A model generated the notes under the pieces. It was given only the letters and a program-made list of their open reading frames with translations, was not told where the DNA came from and did no database searches. The translations under genes were made by a program, and so were the position numbers. DNA of 7,078 nt from an uncultured Pseudomonadota bacterium (GTDB taxonomy: Bacteria > Myxococcota_A > UBA796 > GCA-2862545), in NCBI GenBank assembly GCA_937891875.1, contig CALATR010000909.1:1-7078 (forward strand). Direction: 5' to 3'. This document shows positions 6,701 to 7,078 of this stretch, one piece after another (position 1 is the first letter of the stretch; each line of letters starts with the position of its first letter).

Positions 6701-7078
6701 CGCACCGCCAACCGCCACGCCGAGAACGAGCGCGACCGGGCCAACGCCGCCGAGGCCGACCGCCTGATGCAGCGTCCGGACATCGCCCGCGGCGTGCGGG
6801 GCGTGCGCAGCGGCGACTCCCCGCTCACCGACGCCCAGGTGCGCGCCATCTACCGGGCGCGGATCCTCTCCCAGGGCGCCCCCGCCGAGGGCGAGGTGGA
6901 CGACGACATCAGCGAGTTCCGCCGCGGTCCCCTGCGCCGCATCGAGGCCGGCATCCAGCACGAGCTCTCCGAGCACCCCGACATCAGCGACGCCGACCGC
7001 ACCGCGTTCATCACCTGGGTGGTCGGCTCGGGCGGCGGCGCGGAGGGACGGGCACACCGGCGGGCCGGCTACGACACC
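788..7078 (+). CDS. giant DUF4157 (eCIS core) protein, 3' end outside the window
   Basis: The frame is open for 2,097 codons from ATG 788 to the last base, so the protein is incomplete. Residues 1-76 are Arg-, then Pro/Gly-rich, with no Sec signal. Residues 77-172 match DUF4157: LPHRAKMEAALGVDLSDVRV (78-97), then AEEVVHYLQ (129-137) where the family has AHELTHVVQ, then EVEARAIA (155-162). The first zinc-binding His is Glu130, so peptidase activity is doubtful. A disordered Asp/Ser/Thr-rich linker covers 289-345. Residues 350-1640 are mostly charged helices with diverged annexin-like repeats, clearest at 1005-1331, including a GTDE motif at 1130-1133. Residues 1668-1679 form an EF-hand-like loop that lacks the first Asp. 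Residues 1707-1748 are two hydrophobic Ala/Val-rich helices around a GPGG turn. The remainder is helical and unrecognised. DUF4157 proteins are linked to extracellular contractile injection systems and toxin delivery. A cargo or structural role here is inference, since no tail, sheath or ATPase gene is present in the window. Confidence 0.92.
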   Translation, partial: MPSRRRRAAQQRTPQAQRRTPEAPGLGAAAQGMGPPEVEETEFDGGLGGMLDAVAAQASSAPPDGSGGGDEPPPGEPLPHRAKMEAALGVDLSDVRVIRSSQLGGIGARAAATADAIFLGDDDSIEVVAEEVVHYLQAQGSGALSGVSNPDDPEEVEARAIAEQIAMGRPVDAITQRSGSAVMRNADGLTASERRQLRQLARDHADDLHDELDDSWVVDSSVRRELAQFWTAVRRINSAGWFVDQARQILIDTYADQWGIGLVRHIRQGTDGDDQAALVEQLRVRNIAPPEDTSSDEDSDAADQASTPTADTDTDTDSDADSGDEAPGGSRPARGGDTPPAPPARDFSTDERALVDQLTDRCVATIRTELRATFYCQDSNVLAGLRQWNSAILALIDRRSPAPSESNRGALVRRAQAILRHRYGRLTTHRLDQDVQNGMEMDSEDEAFRLIGTPNGPSTDPAPEPETDRMRCWPHCQTLQREIQGMRNAMMPSVYVDDIDNAHQAAVDACTSGSNAEKRALVAATYREVAGADLAAHLTLACSDKPDIARDLSGRLGIAIVVQGVDADELPEHAQRVDVSDTAVGYGAILQELNQEFRESWTDETDVHRLCTRLNRWAADAAGERDAANLRRWTEARDEQLRQAVEAYGRQFGTGLGNEIRSHVWGASQRACLDLIGDRGAVSDQVAAATVDPSEEGADELLAATDELTRALTPIAINLRDELTDMIANGGPVREECHNFHEVWDEKKDDPRFGDRMQSKGFARNILFQLYTDRGGNLVNDINDRLWDHADKDAAFRSLGLGYTALAVSLEEEGDAATADVGSMDSGQRLQQILHRHVIAIFQRVRDEVHPGSDEDRSSHFTRFANRLEELWDEAVRAANTHGQRGAAGRQAVLDAYETEHGVRLPVHLGMCCRTSREAERLTERIDSTVTATGGRGSEAEANTQGELDDSIEIGEGTRERFDDEGELQAFSREDAYRLARELHQAGERRDRADATRILGHDRPAPEREAIIAMFDATYPVSLRFFLRQQFGAEGADILLLEGAVEQGGLTPQQEIRHMVEARDESIYRTVMRMSEEERRQILNDASLMSDIRDAYGDDGYERIRNTLTGHLGFDDMMRTRNEETFWTMGTDEEGFQQDVREYVIMRRRELMPDILADGRAQGKHGAELQTWASAELRRRLEPELIRRSADADTIDTVFGELSATEFSDAMMRADTTSGELSSMQEALSDPTADDILTHLRACTDAEKRQLRANQDFLDQLRENSESTIRQAMAILRGEDGLASVEEGLDSWVDTDETQIFRGLTEGDAGQMQDIAGNASLQQRIRDDLDGSESDTLANQPMSERALFDSMMDEYDELDDVDASDVDARRARKRRELHLRHKYRVLGGMQDEEDDLLQAAQEAYNEQGAFTPDPDATPPAPENLWDVRGEHASQAALDRAAVKNEVQGPLHAVKGQPRSSDGRPNITKIVEDGILGRADPARERLGRALEYQTDEEGVQNSLDSVSNRTLAHHWSNIRRTGRNGGTFASVVKPWLDHNPPKPDEGRIWNRLVDFRLGIADDVDERLRDDFMVGDSELDTWRATLQRRILALPWEDVKSALEAEDCSGLTDADEEILIGADRQARSRVSHSADRFEQARGQGSAIDGATGTDDAVDRAALQLNSEFEGAVEGDGVLSDAEIERIRAREGDLAEAMREYREAKQEAAQYATYVAAAVIAAVGTVVSGPGGPSLAATLVTAVTQAAVTTALDEAIQGNDFDAVETGLRRAATECLTAGLTHGMNSLGSAALRRFEGLGDLVARANSWRQGLAAASRTSESALMTHAAVSAAIQAAGTIPSNATEAVVSMLDDLFTDGWDRAVENASLSDTVTDWSVAMLRTFVQGAVTTYTNEQIRRIFEPHLGDLPDDATAGDRARREGTLVARDAANEGSATLGRTAGGVAEDVARGRDVRALDTDSYDSDMVTDFAGRTLRRTANRHAENERDRANAAEADRLMQRPDIARGVRGVRSGDSPLTDAQVRAIYRARILSQGAPAEGEVDDDISEFRRGPLRRIEAGIQHELSEHPDISDADRTAFITWVVGSGGGAEGRAHRRAGYDT
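1718..1753 (+). repeat. GACACC hexanucleotide repeat encoding an Asp-Thr linker
   Basis: Three exact GACACC units (1718-1735) are followed by three looser GACNNN units (GACTCC, GACGCG, GACAGC). They encode residues 311-322, DTDTDTDSDADS, within the disordered acidic linker between the DUF4157 module and the helical region. Because the unit is six bases long, gain or loss of copies would keep the frame, so the linker could vary in length between strains. Confidence 0.75.
3800..4780 (+). repeat. diverged annexin-like helical repeats inside the giant protein
   Basis: Protein-level repeats cover residues 1005-1331. Unit A (1062-1110) begins ARDESIYRTVMRMSEEERRQ and continues to NTLTG. Unit B (1233-1278) contains CTDAEKRQLRANQDFLDQLR and ends AILRG. 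Unit C (1294-1331) begins DTDETQIFRGLTEGD and contains NASLQQRIRDDL. A shared pattern is [ST]-[DE]-x2-[RK]-x-Q followed by a hydrophobic helix ending I/L-R-[DE]. A further segment at 1129-1137, MGTDEEGFQ, carries the GTDE motif typical of annexin repeats, and DTDE at 1294-1297 looks like a relict of it. Residues 1005-1045 show the other annexin half, A-h-h-x2-[FY], then L-x3-L. DNA identity between units is low, so the repeats are old. Confidence 0.55.
5789..6031 (+). other. EF-hand-like loop and hydrophobic helical hairpin in the giant protein
   Basis: Residues 1668-1679 read AVEGDGVLSDAE. They match an EF-hand loop at positions 3 (Glu), 5 (Asp), 6 (Gly), 8 (Leu), 9 (Ser) and 12 (Glu), but position 1 is Ala, so calcium binding would be weak or absent. 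An amphipathic helix follows (about 1680-1705). Then come two Ala/Val/Thr-rich hydrophobic stretches, about 1707-1723 and 1731-1748, joined by SGPGGPS. The arrangement resembles a buried or membrane-inserting hairpin. I recall similar Ala-rich hairpins late in other giant DUF4157 proteins, but that comparison is from memory. Thr and Gln residues in the second helix make a true transmembrane span uncertain. Confidence 0.45.

Noticed and set aside
743..7057. 2,104-codon open frame on the minus strand
   Set aside because: It is the codon-aligned antisense of the giant gene. Its translation is a low-complexity Gly/Val/Ala/Leu-rich sequence with no recognisable domain, and the plus frame has a clear DUF4157 signature and a ribosome binding site.
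1..7078. CRISPR arrays, insertion sequences, rRNA or contractile-tail genes
   Set aside because: No regularly spaced direct repeats, transposase motifs, rRNA-like sequence or second large gene can be seen.

Overview
This is a GC-rich bacterial window with very strong G/C preference at third codon positions. It holds one small gene on the minus strand and, divergent from it, the first 2,097 codons of a giant gene on the plus strand that runs off the right edge. Codon use, the GTG start and the Shine-Dalgarno sites fit a high-GC bacterium such as a myxobacterium or an actinobacterium. Nothing in the window fixes the lineage.

Layout. 1-171: no gene; it contains a short degenerate tandem-heptamer repeat (52-84) of a kind found scattered between genes in many environmental bacteria. 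172-621 (minus): a 149-residue zinc-finger protein (two CxxC pairs, then a charged helical part) whose last residues, WDDDDIPF, reproduce the acidic tip of single-stranded DNA-binding protein (SSB). 622-787: the divergent intergenic region. It carries a G-quadruplex motif on the minus strand that overlaps the zinc-finger gene's ribosome binding site, a 26-bp near-perfect palindrome (699-724) suited to a shared operator, and the GGAG site of the giant gene. 788-7078 (plus): the giant open frame, with no stop through the end.

The giant protein reads as a member of the DUF4157 (eCIS core) group of very large proteins. Members of this group are associated with extracellular contractile injection systems (eCIS) and their toxins. 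Order of parts: an Arg/Pro/Gly-rich N-terminus without a secretion signal; a DUF4157 module in which the HExxH zinc-protease motif has become EEVVH; an Asp/Thr/Ser low-complexity linker; a long alpha-helical region with diverged annexin-like repeats, including a GTDE motif; an EF-hand-like loop followed by an Ala/Val-rich hydrophobic helical hairpin; and a further helical region cut by the window edge. The C-terminal end, where a toxin or targeting domain might sit, is not visible.

The two genes share a possible control region, but nothing shows that they act together. The most unusual points are the apparently inactivated DUF4157 motif in a protein of at least 2,097 residues and the SSB-like tail on an otherwise uncharacterised zinc-finger protein.
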